A stretch of DNA of 64,000 nt from Endozoicomonas_A sp049275935 (lineage in GTDB: Bacteria > Pseudomonadota > Gammaproteobacteria > Pseudomonadales > Endozoicomonadaceae). The stretch covers positions 4,712,001 to 4,776,000 of the forward strand of contig NZ_CP184830.1 of the NCBI RefSeq assembly GCF_049275935.1, read 5' to 3'. Both the position numbers and the translations under genes were made by a program. Every line of letters starts with the position of its first letter. The first letter of the stretch is position 1. A model generated the notes under the pieces. The model did not search any database, was not told where the DNA came from, and saw only the letters and a program-made list of their open reading frames with translations. Shown here in pieces: positions 9,186 to 18,714 of the stretch.

Positions 9186-11720
9186 ATGATCGGAAAAGAA
9201 ACCCTGGTGGTTGTCGGTAACGGCATGGTAGGTCACCGCTTTCTGGAGAAACTGGTAGATGCTGGCGGCCTGAAACGCTTCGATGTGGTGGTATTTGGAG
9301 AAGAGATCCGTCCTGCCTATGACCGGGTTCATCTCAGTGAATTTTTCACAGGTCGCTCAGCGGATGACCTGTCTATGGTTTCTGAAGGCTTTTATGAGCA
9401 GGAAGGCATTAATCTTGTTCTTAATGAAGCCATTACATCAATAAATCGTGAGTCCTGTGAAGTAGTGACAGCCAGTGGCATGACTCAAAAGTACGATCAG
9501 CTGGTACTGGCTACAGGCTCCTATCCATTTGTTCCTCCCGTACCCGGGCATGACCGTGAAAACTGTTTTGTCTATCGTACCATCGAAGATCTGGAAGCGA
9601 TTAAAGAAGCTGCCCGTAACAGTAAGATCGGTGCCGTTGTGGGTGGCGGTCTGTTGGGGCTTGAAGCAGCAAAAGCTCTGAAAGATCTTGGGCTGGAAAC
9701 CCACGTGGTCGAATTTGCTCCCCGTCTGATGGCTGTTCAGGTGGATGATAGCGGTGGTGCCATGCTCAGACGCAAGATCGAGGGTCTGGGGGTCACGATT
9801 CATACCTCCAAAAATACCCGACAGATTGTTGATGGTGAAGGCGCTGTTCACCAGATGCAGTTCGCTGACGGCGAACAACTGAATACCGATATCGTACTGT
9901 TTTCAGCCGGTATTCGCCCAAGAGATGAGCTGGCGAAAGCTTCCGGACTGGAGTTGGGTGAGCGAGGCGGTATCGTTATAGATAACGACTGCCGTACATC
10001 TGATGAACGTATATTTGCCATTGGTGAGTGTGCACTCTGGAGTGGCCGTATCTTTGGTCTGGTGGCACCGGGCTACCAGATGGGGCAGGTGGTTGTAGAT
10101 CAGTTGACGGGTAAGAACGGTAATCAGTTTACTGGTGCCGATATGAGCACCAAGCTGAAACTGATGGGTGTTGATGTTGCCAGTATTGGTGATGCCCATG
10201 GCAATACCGAAGGTTCCCTGAGCTACCAGCTGATTGATGAAGAGAAAGAAGTTTATAAAAAACTGGTGGTTTCCAGAAATAAGAAAAAGGTTCTGGGAGC
10301 TGTATTGATAGGCGATGCTGAAGAGTACGGCAGCCTGTTGCAGATGATGCTGAATGACATGCGTCCCCCGGAAAATCCTGCTGAACTCATTCTGCCTCAG
10401 ACCGATGGTTCTGCAGCGACAGGTTTGGGCGTGGCTGCTCTGCCAGAAACGGCTCAAATCTGTTCCTGCTATGACGTCAGTAAAGGTGATCTGGTCAACG
10501 CGGTAGCCGGTGGCTGCATGGATATGGGGTCACTGAAAGCCGAAACCAGTGCCGGAACCGGCTGTGGTGGCTGTACGGCTCTGGTCAAACAGGTTCTGGA
10601 TCATGAGCTGACGGAGTTGGGTGTTGAGGTCAAAAAAGATATCTGTGAGCACTTTCCACACTCCAGGCAGGAACTCTATCACCTGGTTCGTGTCGGTGAA
10701 TTAAAGTCTTTCGACGAAGTTCTGGCAAAGCATGGCAAGGGGCGTGGCTGCGATATCTGTAAGCCTACCATTGGCTCTGTTCTGGCTTCCTGCTGGAACG
10801 AATATGTGTTGAAAGATCAGCATGCTCAGCTGCAGGATACCAACGATTATTTTCTTGGAAACATGCAAAAAGACGGCACTTATTCCATTGTGCCAAGGGT
10901 TCCGGGCGGTGAAATTACGCCCGATAAACTGATCACCATTGGTGAAGTAGGACGGGACTTTAACCTCTACACAAAAATCACCGGTGGCCAGCGTATCGAT
11001 CTCTTTGGTGCCCGTGTGGAACAGTTGCCAGAGATCTGGAAACGTCTTGTCGATGCCGGTTTTGAAACCGGTCATGCCTACGGTAAATCACTGCGCACCG
11101 TGAAATCCTGCGTCGGCAGTACCTGGTGTCGTTATGGGGTGCTGGACAGTGTCAGTATGGCGATTGCAGTTGAAAATCGTTACAGGGGCGTACGTTCTCC
11201 TCACAAAATCAAAATGGCTGTGTCCGGATGTACCCGTGAATGTGCTGAAGCCCAGAGTAAAGATGTGGGTGTTATTGCCACGGAAAAAGGCTGGAACCTT
11301 TACCTCTGCGGTAATGGTGGCATGAAGCCTCGTCATGCCGACCTGTTTGCCACCGAGCTGGATGATGAAACGCTGGTCAAATACATCGATCGTTTCCTGA
11401 TGTTCTACATTCGCACTGCAGATCGTCTGCAGCGTACTTCTGTCTGGATGGAAAATCTGGAGGGTGGTCTCGATTACCTGCGCGAAGTGATTATTGAGGA
11501 CAGCCTGGGTATCTGTCAGGAGCTTGAAGATGAGATGACCTACCTGGTGGGTACCTATCAATGTGAATGGAAAACCACCCTCTCAGATCCTGAGAAACTC
11601 AAACGTTTCAATCACTTTATTAACAGTGATGAAAGCGACACTAATGTGGTGTTTGTGAACGAGCGAGATCAGATTCGTCCGGCTACCCGTGACGAAAAAA
11701 TTGCCCTTAAACAGCTGTAA
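9186..11720 (+). CDS. nirB: NADH-dependent assimilatory nitrite reductase, large subunit
   Basis: An 844-residue cytoplasmic enzyme that reduces nitrite to ammonium. It has an FAD/NAD-binding disulfide-reductase fold (VVGNGMVG near residue 8), a BFD-type [2Fe-2S] site (Cys426, 428, 460, 463), then nitrite/sulfite reductase half-domains. The siroheme/[4Fe-4S] cysteines are 642, 648, 682 and 686. AAGAGG at 9171-9176 suits the ATG at 9186 (MIGKETL) better than the ATG at 9177, which it nearly touches. It is the first gene of nirB-nirD-flavoprotein-nasA, downstream of a sigma-54 promoter. Length and motif set are normal, and all cofactor ligands are present. Confidence 0.95.
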   Translation: MIGKETLVVVGNGMVGHRFLEKLVDAGGLKRFDVVVFGEEIRPAYDRVHLSEFFTGRSADDLSMVSEGFYEQEGINLVLNEAITSINRESCEVVTASGMTQKYDQLVLATGSYPFVPPVPGHDRENCFVYRTIEDLEAIKEAARNSKIGAVVGGGLLGLEAAKALKDLGLETHVVEFAPRLMAVQVDDSGGAMLRRKIEGLGVTIHTSKNTRQIVDGEGAVHQMQFADGEQLNTDIVLFSAGIRPRDELAKASGLELGERGGIVIDNDCRTSDERIFAIGECALWSGRIFGLVAPGYQMGQVVVDQLTGKNGNQFTGADMSTKLKLMGVDVASIGDAHGNTEGSLSYQLIDEEKEVYKKLVVSRNKKKVLGAVLIGDAEEYGSLLQMMLNDMRPPENPAELILPQTDGSAATGLGVAALPETAQICSCYDVSKGDLVNAVAGGCMDMGSLKAETSAGTGCGGCTALVKQVLDHELTELGVEVKKDICEHFPHSRQELYHLVRVGELKSFDEVLAKHGKGRGCDICKPTIGSVLASCWNEYVLKDQHAQLQDTNDYFLGNMQKDGTYSIVPRVPGGEITPDKLITIGEVGRDFNLYTKITGGQRIDLFGARVEQLPEIWKRLVDAGFETGHAYGKSLRTVKSCVGSTWCRYGVLDSVSMAIAVENRYRGVRSPHKIKMAVSGCTRECAEAQSKDVGVIATEKGWNLYLCGNGGMKPRHADLFATELDDETLVKYIDRFLMFYIRTADRLQRTSVWMENLEGGLDYLREVIIEDSLGICQELEDEMTYLVGTYQCEWKTTLSDPEKLKRFNHFINSDESDTNVVFVNERDQIRPATRDEKIALKQL

Positions 11721-11760
11721 ACGAAGTGCCTATAGCGCTGAAAAACAGGAGACTTTAATC

Positions 11761-12135
11761 ATGACTCAAGTGCTCACAGCCAGTACAGCCAATAAAGGTT
11801 GGACAACCGTTTGCAGTGAAAGTGATCTTATTCCTAACCTGGGTGTTTGTGCTCTGGTGGATGGTGTGCAGGTTGCGTTGTTTAAAGTAGACGACCAAGT
11901 ATATGCATTGGATAATTATGATCCATTCAGTCAGGCCAATGTTATCTCTCGTGGTCTGGTAGGTGATCTGGAAGGGCGTCTGGTAGTGGCATCGCCCATT
12001 TACAAGCAGCACTTTGATTTGACTACGGGTCAGTGTCTGGAAGATGAGAGCGTGGCGCTGAATGCTTATCCCGTAGAAGTGGTGGACCAGAGGGTTCAGG
12101 TCTCACTGGTATCGGTTTCCATTGAGGCAGCCTGA
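11761..12135 (+). CDS. nirD: Nitrite reductase small subunit
   Basis: A 124-residue Rieske-fold protein that partners NirB. The frame opens upstream, but GGAG about 10 bases before the ATG at 11761 (MTQVLTAS) sets the start. The fold resembles Rieske ferredoxins, yet the CxH...CxxH cluster ligands are missing, as is usual for NirD. It follows nirB by 40 bp and its stop codon is one base from the next ATG, so the genes are co-translated. Confidence 0.92.
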   Translation: MTQVLTASTANKGWTTVCSESDLIPNLGVCALVDGVQVALFKVDDQVYALDNYDPFSQANVISRGLVGDLEGRLVVASPIYKQHFDLTTGQCLEDESVALNAYPVEVVDQRVQVSLVSVSIEAA

Positions 12136-12136
12136 T

Positions 12137-13402
12137 ATGACAGCGGTATTCAAGGCGGCTGACGTTAGTCGTCAGCCGCCATTGCAGCGGAAGCTGCTGG
12201 TGGTGGGAAATGGCATGGGCTCAGTCCGTTTTCTGGAAAAGCTGGTTGAGCAGAGCGGTCATCAATATCAGGTCACCGTCCTATCTGAAGAACCCTGCCC
12301 GGGCTATAACCGAATCCAGTTATCCAAACTGTTGGCAGGCAGCGTCGATCTCCAGGGGATTCAGCTGCAGCCTGAGTCCTGGTATCAGGATCAGGATATC
12401 AATCTGTTATCGGGCTGTGACTATCGGGTTAGTGATCTCAATCTTGAGTTGAAGCGAGTCGAGACAGAGGGTGGTCAATGTTTTGATTACGATCATCTGG
12501 TCCTGGCGACGGGATCTCTACCCAATCGTATTCCCGTACCCGGGGCCGATCTGGAAGGCGTTATGGCTTTCAGGAATCTCGATGATGTTGAGCAGATGCT
12601 GACCGCTTCATCCGGTCCTGAGGCAAAGGCTGTGGTGATTGGTGGCGGACTTCTGGGGCTTGAATGTGCCAGTGGTCTTGCCAGACGGGGCATGAAAGTC
12701 ACCGTGGTGGATACCATGTCCATTCCCATGGCCCGACAACTGGATGAAAAGGCCGGTAAGCTTTTGCAAGGAGCACTGGAAGAAAAGGGCATTGAGTTTC
12801 GTTGCAGTGCCATGCTCGATTCCTACACGGGCAAAAATGGTAAAGTGACTGGCGTGCAGCTGAAAGATGGCGAGTGGTTGCAGGCTTCGCTGGTGGTCGT
12901 CACTGCAGGGGTTCGGCCCAATATAGAACTGATCAGGGAAACCGGGCTGGAGTGTGACAGAGGTATTCTGGTGAATGACAGAATGCAAACTTCTGACCCT
13001 TCAGTAACGGCAATTGGTGAGTGTGTTCAGTTGAATAGTGACCTGTTTGGGCTTGTGGCGCCGGTTTATGGGCACGCTCAAGTGGCTGTGCATCGCCTGT
13101 TGGGTACCTCGGGAGAGCGGTTTGAGCCGGTTCCGATTCCTACCAGTCTGAAAGTTGACGGTATTGATCTGTTTTCCAGTGGACAGTTTGTTGCGCAAGA
13201 GAGTGATGAAGAGATCATCATTGATGCTGCAGGGGTTGGCATCTACCGAAAACTGGTGATCCGTGATAATAAGTTGATGGGTGCTTTGCTCTTTGGAGAT
13301 GCTTCCGATGGTCTCTGGTATCAGGAATTGATGGAAACAGGACGGGATATTTCAGATATTCGCGACCGACTTGTTTTCGGCAAACGTTATCTGAATTCCT
13401 AG
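12137..13402 (+). CDS. FAD/NAD(P)H oxidoreductase, electron donor to nitrate reductase (NasB-like)
   Basis: A 421-residue flavoprotein with the same disulfide-reductase fold as the N-terminal third of NirB: VVGNGMGS near residue 26, a second GGGLLGLE dinucleotide site and an AIGEC segment near 295. It lacks iron-sulfur and siroheme domains. Placed directly between nirD and nasA, it most likely passes NAD(P)H electrons to nitrate reductase, as NasB does in other bacteria; that role is inferred from position and fold. GAGG 9 bases before the ATG at 12137 supports this start. An earlier duplication of the NirB head could explain its origin. Confidence 0.82.
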   Translation: MTAVFKAADVSRQPPLQRKLLVVGNGMGSVRFLEKLVEQSGHQYQVTVLSEEPCPGYNRIQLSKLLAGSVDLQGIQLQPESWYQDQDINLLSGCDYRVSDLNLELKRVETEGGQCFDYDHLVLATGSLPNRIPVPGADLEGVMAFRNLDDVEQMLTASSGPEAKAVVIGGGLLGLECASGLARRGMKVTVVDTMSIPMARQLDEKAGKLLQGALEEKGIEFRCSAMLDSYTGKNGKVTGVQLKDGEWLQASLVVVTAGVRPNIELIRETGLECDRGILVNDRMQTSDPSVTAIGECVQLNSDLFGLVAPVYGHAQVAVHRLLGTSGERFEPVPIPTSLKVDGIDLFSSGQFVAQESDEEIIIDAAGVGIYRKLVIRDNKLMGALLFGDASDGLWYQELMETGRDISDIRDRLVFGKRYLNS

Positions 13403-13429
13403 GAAACTATTAATAAAGGAAGTATGTCT

Positions 13430-16117
13430 ATGTCTGGCAGCATCGATATCTGCAATAACCAGCAACAAGTCATCCATACGACGTGTGCCTATTGCGGTGT
13501 TGGCTGTGGTATCAAGGCGACGGTCACCAATAAAGATTTGCATCTTGTAGATATAGAAGGCCGCAAAGATCACCCCGCTAATTTCGGGCGCCTTTGTTCA
13601 AAAGGCAGCGCTCTTGGGGAAACGGTTTCTCTGGAAAATAGACTGCTAACGCCTTTTATAGGTGAACAGAGAGTCAGCTGGGATTCTGCTCTGGATGAAG
13701 TCGCTGAGCGACTGAAAGCCACAATAGAAGAGTACGGCCCTGAAGCGGTGGCTTTATACGGCTCTGGTCAATTACTGACAGAAGATTACTATGTGGCCAA
13801 CAAACTAATGAAGGGTTTTATTGGTTCCAGCAATATGGACACCAACTCACGCCTCTGCATGGCTTCTACGGTAGCAGGTCAGAAGAGATCACTGGGTTCC
13901 GATACGGTTCCCGGCAGCTACGAAGATCTTGAATTGGCCGATATGATTGTTCTGGTCGGAGCCAATACGGCCTGGTGTCACCCGGTATTATTCCAGAGAA
14001 TAAGAGCTGCAAAAGAGCAGCGTCCGGACATGAAGGTGGTTGTTATTGACCCCCGTGCCACTGACACCTGTGATATTGCAGACCTGCATCTTCCGCTGAA
14101 ATCAGGCACGGACACCGCTCTCTTTAATAAGTTATTCAGTTATCTCGATAAGCACGATAAGCTGGATCAGTCGTACATTGATCAGCACACCCAAGGTTTT
14201 AATGAGGCTCTGAAAGCCGCCAGAAAAATAGGAAGCTTTTCAGAGGTCGCTGAACTTTGCGGGATTGAAAAACCTGCACTCAAGCAATTTTGTGAGTGGT
14301 TTGCCGGGACCGATAAAGTTGTCACGGCCTGGTCTCAGGGTGTGAACCAGTCGGTTGCTGGCACCGATAAAGTCAATGCCATTATCAACTGTCACCTGAT
14401 TACGGGTCGTATTGGTAAGCCGGGATCTGGACCCTTGTCGCTTACAGGTCAGCCTAACGCAATGGGAGGGCGAGAGGTTGGAGGTCTGGCCAATCAGCTG
14501 GCTGCCCACATGGATTTTTCAAACACAGACGATGTAGATCGGGTCAGACGGTTTTGGAAGGCGCCGAATATTGCCACTGTGCCGGGTAAAACAGCTGTCG
14601 ATTTGTTTAATGCCATGGATAAGGGCGACATTAAGTTTGTCTGGATTATGGGCACCAATCCTGTAGTCAGTATGCCTGATGCCAATAAGGTTATCAGTGC
14701 GCTGAAAAAGTGTCCGACGGTTGTCGTGTCTGATTGTATTGGGAAAACAGACACCTCTGAGTTTGCCCATATTCGTCTGCCAGCGGCCGGCTGGAGTGAA
14801 AAGGATGGTACGGTCACAAACTCGGAGCGAAGAATTTCCAGACAAAGGGCCCTTTTTGATCTTTCCGGAGACTCTAAACCTGACTGGTGGATTATTTCAA
14901 AAGTGGCAGAGAAAATGGGTTTTGGTGACGCCTTTGATTATCAGAGGGCTGCTGATATTTTCCGCGAGCATGCGGCTCTTTCAGCTTTTGAAAATAATTC
15001 TGAGGGTCGTAGAAGAGATTTTAATATTGGTGCTCTGGCAGCTATCTCAGATGCAGAATACGAAGCGCTTGAGCCATTTCAGTGGCCACTGGTTTCAGGG
15101 CAGACGTCTCATCCACATACAAGATTGTTTGCTGAGGGTGGTTTCTTCACTGAAACAGGTCGTGCAACTATTGTTTCGACGAAGTTTGAGGTCTCCTACC
15201 ATCAGCCCAATGCTGATTACCCGCTGTTGCTGAATACCGGCAGGGTTCGTGATCATTGGCACACTATGACACGCACCGCACTCTCTCCCAGGTTGAGTCA
15301 GCATATTGATGAGCCTTTCCTGGAAGTTCATCCTGCAGATGCTCAAAAATATGGGCTGGTTGATCAGGCATTGTGCCGATTGTCCACAGCCTTTGATTCC
15401 ATTTTGATCAGAGTGGTTGTGACATCTACAGTAGGTAAGGGTAATGTTTTTATGCCCATGCACTGGACACGTCAGAACAGCAAGACCGGGCATTGTGGTG
15501 TGCTGGTGAAACCTGCGGTAGACCCCTGGTCAAAACAACCGGGCTGTAAACACACTCCTGCAAGGATTGAGGCTGTATCTCTGAAACAACAGGCTGTGTT
15601 ACTGAGTCGCAAAAAACAGGATTTTGAGCCATTTGATTATGCGACAGAGGTGAAATTCCAGCAGGGATTCCGATATGAGCTGGCAGATCAGGGCATTGAT
15701 TCTTCCATGCTGGAATCTATCGGCCCTGAGAGGGAAAGAATTGATTACACCGATCCGAAGACAGGCAGCGCCCGTAGCGCCTGGTTTGCTCTCGGCCAGC
15801 TACAGGCTCTTCTTATTATCGGTGAGTCATTGTCAGACTGTGATCGTGCATGGCTACAGGCTGCCTTTGAAAAAGAGGATATTCCTTTTTCGGAGCGCTG
15901 GCGTTTACTGGCAGGTATGCCACCTCAGGGAGAAGATACCGGCAAAGTAGTGTGTGCCTGTTTTGGTGTGGGGGAGAAAACCATTTGTCGTGTGATTGAA
16001 GAGGAAGGCTTCAGTGATCCTGCTCAGGTGGGCCTGTCTCTGAAAGCCGGAACAAACTGTGGCTCCTGTATTCCTGAGATTCGCAAATTGATCACCAGTG
16101 CGGCAGCACTGGCATAG
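13430..16117 (+). CDS. nasA: Assimilatory nitrate reductase catalytic subunit
   Basis: An 895-residue molybdopterin oxidoreductase that reduces nitrate to nitrite in the cytoplasm. Cys19, 22, 26 and 56 ligate the N-terminal [4Fe-4S] cluster; the molybdopterin and dinucleotide-binding domains follow. A C-terminal BFD-type [2Fe-2S] site (Cys842, 844, 877, 880) is an extension found in some NasA proteins, which take electrons from a flavoprotein. AAAGGA at 13415-13420 favours the ATG at 13430 over the one at 13424. It is the last gene of the operon; no Tat signal is seen, consistent with assimilation. Confidence 0.93.
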   Translation: MSGSIDICNNQQQVIHTTCAYCGVGCGIKATVTNKDLHLVDIEGRKDHPANFGRLCSKGSALGETVSLENRLLTPFIGEQRVSWDSALDEVAERLKATIEEYGPEAVALYGSGQLLTEDYYVANKLMKGFIGSSNMDTNSRLCMASTVAGQKRSLGSDTVPGSYEDLELADMIVLVGANTAWCHPVLFQRIRAAKEQRPDMKVVVIDPRATDTCDIADLHLPLKSGTDTALFNKLFSYLDKHDKLDQSYIDQHTQGFNEALKAARKIGSFSEVAELCGIEKPALKQFCEWFAGTDKVVTAWSQGVNQSVAGTDKVNAIINCHLITGRIGKPGSGPLSLTGQPNAMGGREVGGLANQLAAHMDFSNTDDVDRVRRFWKAPNIATVPGKTAVDLFNAMDKGDIKFVWIMGTNPVVSMPDANKVISALKKCPTVVVSDCIGKTDTSEFAHIRLPAAGWSEKDGTVTNSERRISRQRALFDLSGDSKPDWWIISKVAEKMGFGDAFDYQRAADIFREHAALSAFENNSEGRRRDFNIGALAAISDAEYEALEPFQWPLVSGQTSHPHTRLFAEGGFFTETGRATIVSTKFEVSYHQPNADYPLLLNTGRVRDHWHTMTRTALSPRLSQHIDEPFLEVHPADAQKYGLVDQALCRLSTAFDSILIRVVVTSTVGKGNVFMPMHWTRQNSKTGHCGVLVKPAVDPWSKQPGCKHTPARIEAVSLKQQAVLLSRKKQDFEPFDYATEVKFQQGFRYELADQGIDSSMLESIGPERERIDYTDPKTGSARSAWFALGQLQALLIIGESLSDCDRAWLQAAFEKEDIPFSERWRLLAGMPPQGEDTGKVVCACFGVGEKTICRVIEEEGFSDPAQVGLSLKAGTNCGSCIPEIRKLITSAAALA

Positions 16118-16145
16118 ACACACACTTCATTCATTCTGAGTTTTC

Positions 16146-16170
16146 GTCGAAGAGCGACCCGCACTTCGAC
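16146..16170. repeat. Extragenic hairpin, dispersed-repeat-like
   Basis: GTCGAAG pairs with CTTCGAC across 11 bases just after nasA, followed by AAGCTCAGCGTGAAC. This CTTCGACAAGCTCAGC wording is familiar as an intergenic repeat in many proteobacterial genomes, from memory. Only one copy lies in this window. It may also serve as the operon's terminator. Confidence 0.4.
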
Positions 16171-16211
16171 AAGCTCAGCGTGAACAGTGTGAAGTAGAAC
16201 CCTTAGCTGAA

Positions 16212-16778
16212 CTAAATAATACCTGAGCCGATTTCACTTTCTTCTAATATCGGATACAGGTCGGCATCAGGCAATTGATAATGCCACCATTCGTTTTGTA
16301 AAGAGTCGAATCCAGCGACATTCATGGCACCTGCCAGTATTAACCGGTTTTTCTGTGCGAGCTCGGAAATCTGGTCATTGCCATGGTGAGCCAGAGGACG
16401 AAAGTCGTCAAACTCGGTACCCATTTCCAGTGTCCGCCCAAACCGATCAACCAGCGTGAGATCGATAGCTATTCCTCTGCAGTGGGTTCGCAAACCGGTT
16501 TTCGGGTGAGATACATATTCAGGGTCTGGTACACAGTTAAAGAGTTCTTGCTGGGCTTCCAGGGGGCGAAAGGCATCCCATATTTTTAATTTGAGCCCCA
16601 TGGGTTGAAGAACTTCAATGACGTTTTGCAATTTGTTGGCGGCTTCTTCGTGCATCAGGCAGAGAGGTTTTTTATAAACCTGCTTACCGGTGAAGTTGTT
16701 CTCGGTGGCGTAGACTATCTCGAGAACAAGGTCGTGACTTTGCGGCGTGACTTCAACCAATGGATGCGAGTTCTTCAT
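16212..16778 (-). CDS. ddpX: D-alanyl-D-alanine dipeptidase (VanX/DdpX family)
   Basis: A 188-residue zinc dipeptidase that splits D-Ala-D-Ala. All key residues are visible: Arg71 in DAFRP, zinc ligands His99 and Asp106 in HCRGIAIDLT, and catalytic Glu163 with zinc ligand His166 in EWWHY. GAAGG lies 12 bases before the ATG. There is no signal peptide, so it acts in the cytoplasm, probably in recycling of cell-wall dipeptide rather than in vancomycin resistance, since no vanHA-like neighbours are present. It is the last of four minus-strand genes. Confidence 0.9.
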   Translation of the reverse strand: MKNSHPLVEVTPQSHDLVLEIVYATENNFTGKQVYKKPLCLMHEEAANKLQNVIEVLQPMGLKLKIWDAFRPLEAQQELFNCVPDPEYVSHPKTGLRTHCRGIAIDLTLVDRFGRTLEMGTEFDDFRPLAHHGNDQISELAQKNRLILAGAMNVAGFDSLQNEWWHYQLPDADLYPILEESEIGSGII

Positions 16779-16840
16779 ATGTTGATCTAACCTTCAGGCA
16801 TTTTTAATTCAGGGTAAAGGTAATTATCGTCGACAGGTTC

Positions 16841-17854
16841 TTAAAGTTCTGGTTTTACAGGTTTTAACAGGTTGACAGCCAGAGCTGTTACCAGTGCGCC
16901 TGCGATAGTGGCCAGAATGTACCAGGAGCGACCGTCGACAACCGGTAGAACGATCCAGCCTCCCCAGGGAGCGTAGTTGATAACTTCGGCCATGAAACCT
17001 ATAACATTGCCTGTAATACCTCCCAGAACAATGGCGGGTATGACCCGTATCGGGTCAGCAACAGCGAAGGGGATTGCCCCTTCTGATATACCTATCATAC
17101 CCATGGCCAGAGCGGCCTTGCCAGCCTCTCGCTCTTCAGCAGTGTATTTGCCGGGTGACAGCAGAGTGGCCAGCCACATACCCAGTGGCGGGGTGCATAT
17201 GGCGACGCCGACACCGCCCATAAGGTAGGGGTGGTTCTTTACCTGAGTCTGAGCAAACAGGGTAGCGACTTTATTAATTGGGCCGCCCATGTCAAAAGCG
17301 GTCATTCCTCCAAGAATGACCCCCAATGAAACCTTCGATAATCCCTGAAGACTATGCAACCAATCGTTGAGGTGACTCATCATATTGGCGATGGGTTGTC
17401 CAATCACCCAAATCACCAGAGCGGAGGTCAGAAAAGTACCTGCCAGAGGGTAGACAAAGATGGTAGCAACAGGTTGTATGTTCGATGAGAAGGGGATTCT
17501 CTTGAGGGCATTGACGATATAGCCCGCGATAAGCCCGACAATCATAGCCCCCAGAAAACCGCATCCAAACTGAGCTGCCAGCCATGCTCCGATCATGCCA
17601 GGTGCCAGGCCGGGGCGGTTGGCAATAGACCAGGCTATGTAGCCTCCCAGAACCGGGATGAAGAGGGTAAAACCAGCGACTCCCATCTCCCACACATCTT
17701 TGAGAAAACCGGATTCGGGCGGGGCTCCCTTGCCATGAAACATGACAGACACCGATAGGAGCACTCCGCCAGCTACCACGAAGGGAATCATGTGGCTGGT
17801 GCCTGTGAGTAGATGGGATCTGAGCTTAATGAATTCTGCTTTCACGCTATTCAT
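16841..17854 (-). CDS. Orphan fructose-type PTS permease, EIIC domain only
   Basis: A 337-residue polytopic membrane protein. MTAFDMGGPINK and GISEGAIPFAVADP are hallmark stretches of the fructose-family EIIC, which moves the sugar while it is phosphorylated. The usual FruA carries EIIB and EIIC together, but no EIIA or EIIB is fused or adjacent here. It must borrow partners encoded elsewhere, or act without phosphorylation. The ATG at 17854 has GGTG 6 bases upstream; a GTG at 17863 is possible. The substrate is unknown. Confidence 0.82.
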   Translation of the reverse strand: MNSVKAEFIKLRSHLLTGTSHMIPFVVAGGVLLSVSVMFHGKGAPPESGFLKDVWEMGVAGFTLFIPVLGGYIAWSIANRPGLAPGMIGAWLAAQFGCGFLGAMIVGLIAGYIVNALKRIPFSSNIQPVATIFVYPLAGTFLTSALVIWVIGQPIANMMSHLNDWLHSLQGLSKVSLGVILGGMTAFDMGGPINKVATLFAQTQVKNHPYLMGGVGVAICTPPLGMWLATLLSPGKYTAEEREAGKAALAMGMIGISEGAIPFAVADPIRVIPAIVLGGITGNVIGFMAEVINYAPWGGWIVLPVVDGRSWYILATIAGALVTALAVNLLKPVKPEL

Positions 17855-18037
17855 TAATATCACCCGTTTTAGTCATTGATGCCCTTTGAGGTATCTGGGT
17901 AGAAGAATCTCCGGGGCAGGCCAACAGGCACAAGGGTCCCGGAGACTGGCTGCTTTTAATCCCGAATAAATTCCGTGAGAAGTGGCCAGGGAAGCCATAT
18001 CTGAAACAGTTGAGCCTCATAGGGGTCTGTCCGGGCT

Positions 18038-18661
18038 TTAAATGTGAAAGCTGAAGTCTAGCAGCTCAGACGGATTGTCAAGTATGAAAGCGGGCTTCGC
18101 GTCTTCAAGAGTTTTACGGTTATGCCACCCCCAGCTGACTGCAACGGGAACAGCGCCAGCTTCTCGAGCTTCATGCAGGTCTCCTGAGGTGTCGCTAACG
18201 AAATAACAGGGCTGATCCGGGTGCTGTTTCATCACTGTTCGGATTTTGTCCGTTTTGATAAAGCTCTGTTCCATACCCATTATTCCCCTGAAACACCGGA
18301 TATTCTGATTATTCAGGAAATGCTCTGCAGCTTGGGTAAAATTGGAGGTGATCAGGTACAGAGGGAAGTGTTGGCCAAGGTGCTGCAAGCTCTCACTGAC
18401 ATCAGGAATAGAGCGGCAGTTTTTCATGAACTCCAGGTGGGCAAGTCGTGCATGATTCATAAGAGCGTGTTGCACTTTGTCTCCGGCGACTTGCTGGCTT
18501 AGCTTTTTAAAAAAATTGCCTTCAAAAAGGGCGAGAACTTGCTCTTCTGTGGCCAGGTCTTCTGCGTCCAGTTTGATCAGAACTTCTGACCAGAAAGAGA
18601 AGAAGGGTTGCCAGGAGTCGGCAATCACGCCACCCATATCAAACAGAATCGGACAGGACAT
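18038..18661 (-). CDS. HAD-superfamily phosphatase
   Basis: A 207-residue HAD subclass IA-type hydrolase. The nucleophile is Asp8 in FDMGGV; the usual second Asp is Gly10, as in several GGV-type members. Motif II is in LITSNFTQ, motif III lysine in SFIKTDK, and motif IV in YFVSDTSGD. GGAG six bases before the ATG at 18661 sets the start and removes a 17-residue upstream extension. The substrate is unknown. The gene lies 53 bp downstream of the TerC-family gene, probably in the same transcript. Confidence 0.82.
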   Translation of the reverse strand: MSCPILFDMGGVIADSWQPFFSFWSEVLIKLDAEDLATEEQVLALFEGNFFKKLSQQVAGDKVQHALMNHARLAHLEFMKNCRSIPDVSESLQHLGQHFPLYLITSNFTQAAEHFLNNQNIRCFRGIMGMEQSFIKTDKIRTVMKQHPDQPCYFVSDTSGDLHEAREAGAVPVAVSWGWHNRKTLEDAKPAFILDNPSELLDFSFHI

Positions 18662-18714
18662 AACAGCTCCGGTGATAAGAGGGTGTTGCTCAATTGTTTG
18701 AGAATACTCCAATG

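Noticed and set aside
9438..11561. Minus-strand frames of up to 184 codons within nirB
   Set aside because: Shadows of the nirB coding frame.
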